Of a DNA stretch of 64,000 nt, positions 61,740-64,000 are shown piece after piece. Source of the DNA: Lepidodermella squamata. Taxonomy: Eukaryota; Gastrotricha. The notes under the pieces are model-generated. The model did not search any database. It was not told the origin of the DNA and saw only the letters and a list, made by a program, of their open reading frames with translations. The stretch's first letter is position 1. Each line of letters begins with the position of its first letter. The DNA lies in the NCBI GenBank assembly GCA_047495785.1, contig JBLDXI010000007.1, positions 1,612,001 to 1,676,000 on the forward strand, read 5' to 3'. The translations under genes and the position numbers were made by a program.

Positions 61740-62060
61740 ATGGAAAGAAGTTGCCGCATCGACTACGATGGCCATCACTACTTCATCAACGGGCTGAAAG
61801 TGCCGCAGCAATCTATGGACTCGGACGATCTTAGCAGCAGCTGTAGCAGCACAAGCAGTGATGGTGGTAAAATGATGGAGGGCGTTGTCTTCAACTCGGG
61901 CGCCGTGCAACCCTTGCAACCTTCGAACAACAATCAAAACAATCCCCCAACGCCGGAAGAAATGCTGTGGAAGAAGCGGCAACTGGCGGAAGTTCGCATG
62001 CTCGAAGAGTGCCGCCAGTTCGAATTTCGCGGCGGTTCTTCGCGGTCGTTTTGTTTCTGA
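61740..62060 (+). CDS. Small hydrophilic protein of unknown function
   Basis: A single-exon frame of 106 residues. The N-terminus is CRIDYDGHHYFINGLKVP, followed by a Ser/Asp-rich acidic stretch (DSDDLSSSCSSTSSDG), an Asn/Pro-rich linker and a charged helix (EEMLWKKRQLAEVRMLEECRQF), ending SRSFCF. No signal peptide or membrane segment. The composition and the terminal helix resemble small cytosolic or nuclear regulators, but I recognise no family. The G+C content of the frame is higher than that of flanking DNA, which supports a real gene. Confidence 0.5.
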   Translation: MERSCRIDYDGHHYFINGLKVPQQSMDSDDLSSSCSSTSSDGGKMMEGVVFNSGAVQPLQPSNNNQNNPPTPEEMLWKKRQLAEVRMLEECRQFEFRGGSSRSFCF

Positions 62061-62503
62061 GAAAAGTATTACGAATCGGCAAATAACCTTCACAATCCCG
62101 ATAACATCGACTTAGCCTGGTGTCATTTTATTTCGCATCTCTTTTAGAACATCTGTTCTTGTCTTATTATTTCGACTATCTATTCAACAACAGGAGCGCC
62201 TTTTGTTCTGATTGTTTCTCTTCTTATTGATTTCTTTCTCCTGTAAAAAGGACCGGAAAATGACTGCTTTGAGTTAGGAAACAGACGGATAACATCTTGT
62301 TGAATGCGTTCAAAAAATCCTTGAAGGAACTTAAAACAGAAAGCTACTTTACTTTTTTGCAAGCACTTGTCGTTAAAAACAACAATAAATTACGACATTT
62401 TTTGTATTTATTTTTTATGTCAGCTGTGAATATATTACTAGGATTAACAGGACGAATCCAGAGTTCAGATTTCTTCATTTACAGCCATTCGCCGAGCAAA
62501 CAG
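62061..62503. other. Convergent intergenic region
   Basis: Spacer between the small gene at 61740 and the 3' end of the minus-strand lectin/EGF gene. Nothing recognised. Confidence 0.45.
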
Positions 62504-64000
62504 CTAATCTGGGAAAAGGATAGAGGAATAGTTATGATCCTGAAGAAAGAACTGCTCACATTCAATCCCTCAAGTTGAAAGAGATAAGCATTCATTTGTT
62601 AAATTGTTGTATTCACTTACTGTTGAAGCAATCTGGGCCCGTCCATCCTGCTTTGCAATCGCAAGTTCCAGGAGCTTTACAGCTGCCTCGGTTTTCGCAA
62701 TTCTTGCAGTTAGCTGTTCATTCAATGGGTAACAATGAATTCCTACTAAATTGATCTTACGCATGGTGCAATCGGGTGGCAGCCAATTATTGCTGCAATT
62801 GCATCGATTCGGTCGAACGCAAGTGCCACCGTTCGAGCAGCCAGTAGGACACAATGCTAAAAAGGGGATATCGAATTAAAGAATAAATAAACCTTTATGG
62901 TTCCGCACGCGTTTCACACTGGCTACCAATCCAGCCTGGAGAACATCTGCAGGTACTATTAGGGCTGACGCAGCTACCACCAAGACCACAAGGTGGCGAG
63001 CAGATGGCTATTCAGATAACATAAGCTGGGAATTATTTTTAATAACCATGAAAACTAACGGACAGAACAATCCCAACCTATCCAACCGTCTTGGCAAGTG
63101 CAACGATACCCACCCATAGCGTTCAAGTCTCCGACGCAACTGCCAGCGATGCATTTTGAAGGGCAGGTGATCTCTGAAATCACTCTCAAAAACAGTTGAG
63201 AATATGCGAAATTTGAAGATTACGGTTGATAAGTTGACACTGTGATCGTAAAGTGGCAAGCTCCGCCTGGCTCAGCGCTGTGTTGAATACTGAAACACAG
63301 GCGTAAAGATTGTTGAACCCGCCGTCCAAAACACTTCCGTAGCTAAACAAGAGGTTTTTATGCATTTAGCAGTAGGTTTCTGTTAACAGTTCACATACCG
63401 CCTGCCCATAAGCAATGTATCTGCCAGTGGTGGTAAAGCAGCCTTTACCAGGGGCGAGCTGAACACATCATCGCAAACAGCCGTGATGGTTCTATTCGCT
63501 GCATTGAATGTAAACGCGACAAAACGCCAGTCGGAAAAGTCGCAAGGTAGTTGTAAGTAGGGCGTACTCCCGGCATACGCGCCTAAAAGGTTTGGATAAA
63601 GGCTATTCAGATTAGACGCATTGAATCGCCATAGAATCGAAAAATAGCTTGTTCCATTGGCGAATTCAAATATTTGCGCCCTCGATTTTATGATGGCATG
63701 ACCAGCCACAGTAAAAGAAGTCAGGGCGAGAAAGCCGGGCGATTTCGTCTCGAACCAACTCGTGTTGTCAGCTTTATTCGTCTCATATGCAGTATTCGGC
63801 ATTCCAAACGGTCCAGCAGCCAATACTGGGGCCGTTGTTTGGAAAGTCGCGTCTATCTTGTTGTCAGAAATGTCGCGAAAGCCGAACAAATTGTTCATTG
63901 GCCAATAAAGCAAAGGTGTCGGTAAAGCGGCGAAGTTGGATCGCACTTGTGCCAGATATTCCTGAGACTCTGTCGACGAGACCAGAGCTTCCAACAGTAT
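62504..64000 (-). CDS. Secreted lectin-fold plus four-EGF protein, minus-strand paralogue (5' partial)
   Basis: Minus-strand exons: 63399 to beyond 64000, 63224-63342, 63060-63173, 62909-63007, 62761-62856, 62621-62713, and a last exon starting at 62568 that runs to a stop at 62504-62506 if unspliced. Exons 2, 3, 5 and 6 have exactly the lengths of those in the 47998 gene, and exon 4 is one codon longer. The lectin-like domain shows YWPMNNLFGFRDISDN and WRFVAFTFNAANRTI; four EGF modules follow (CTCQDGWIGWDC, CRCSPGWIGSQC, CNCSNNWLPPDC, CDCKAGWTGPDC). The signal peptide lies past the window edge. It is an inverted duplicate of the 47998 gene, presumably an extracellular adhesion or matrix protein. 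Confidence 0.83.

Overview
The window is a gene-dense stretch of an animal nuclear genome. Introns are mostly 50-60 bp with GT-AG ends, AATAAA signals lie close behind stop codons, and the families present are metazoan: GABA-B-like class C GPCRs, a Cys-loop channel, a neuropeptide-like precursor, LDLa and EGF ectodomain proteins, a SOCS-box adaptor and a sigma-like GST. The style fits a compact ecdysozoan (nematode or tardigrade-like), but the species cannot be fixed from sequence alone. All gene models below were spliced by eye; phases and summed exon lengths were checked for consistency.

Layout. 1-4.1 kb: the 3' part of a PLC-X-domain gene, a histidine-rich secreted protein on the minus strand, and a small heat-shock protein. 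4.5-31.7 kb: a head-to-tail array of class C GPCR genes, each an uninterrupted open frame of about 770-815 codons. Copies start at 4509, 10971, 15683, 18902, 22243, 26145 and 29260. A decayed copy lies at about 7.07-8.69 kb, and smaller remnants at 14.2 and 25.1-25.8 kb. Three subtype-A receptors (4509, 15683, 22243) are each preceded about 450 bp upstream by the tail of the small-HSP gene: the intact gene once, an orphan second exon once, and a PLC/HSP chimera once. The duplicated unit was therefore [HSP 3' end + receptor]. Subtype-B receptors (10971, 18902) carry a different shared upstream block. Identical tracts and chimeric copies indicate gene conversion.

32.6-33.3 kb holds a GST. 33.6-40.8 kb (minus) is a 14-exon gene that I could join into a 1,578-residue protein: unassigned N-terminus, STAND/NB-ARC-like P-loop NTPase with a substituted Walker A lysine, then about 27 ankyrin repeats. 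41.4-43.4 kb (minus) holds two divergent ADP/ATP-carrier-like genes, one with a nonsense codon. 44.4-45.2 kb is a putative neuropeptide precursor, 46.2-47.7 kb an ankyrin/SOCS-like adaptor. 48.0-50.6 kb and 62.5-64.0 kb are two inverted paralogues of a lectin-fold plus EGF protein. Between them is an LDLa-repeat gene whose last coding exon is split by a complete Ty3/gypsy-type LTR retrotransposon (52984-58346, apparently identical LTRs, 4-bp target duplication), followed by a Cys-loop receptor (58.5-59.7 kb).

Non-autonomous DNA elements are also present: two TA-flanked MITEs (8691-9612, with a tRNA-like segment inside, and 13454-13874), a foldback element with a 13-bp tandem array (10034-10355), and a CACTA-like element with 20-bp terminal repeats in an ankyrin-gene intron (36709-37631). 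No CRISPR, rRNA or convincing functional tRNA gene was seen. The GPCR array, neuropeptide precursor, Cys-loop channel and EGF/LDLa proteins give the locus a signalling and sensory flavour, but no shared pathway is demonstrated.
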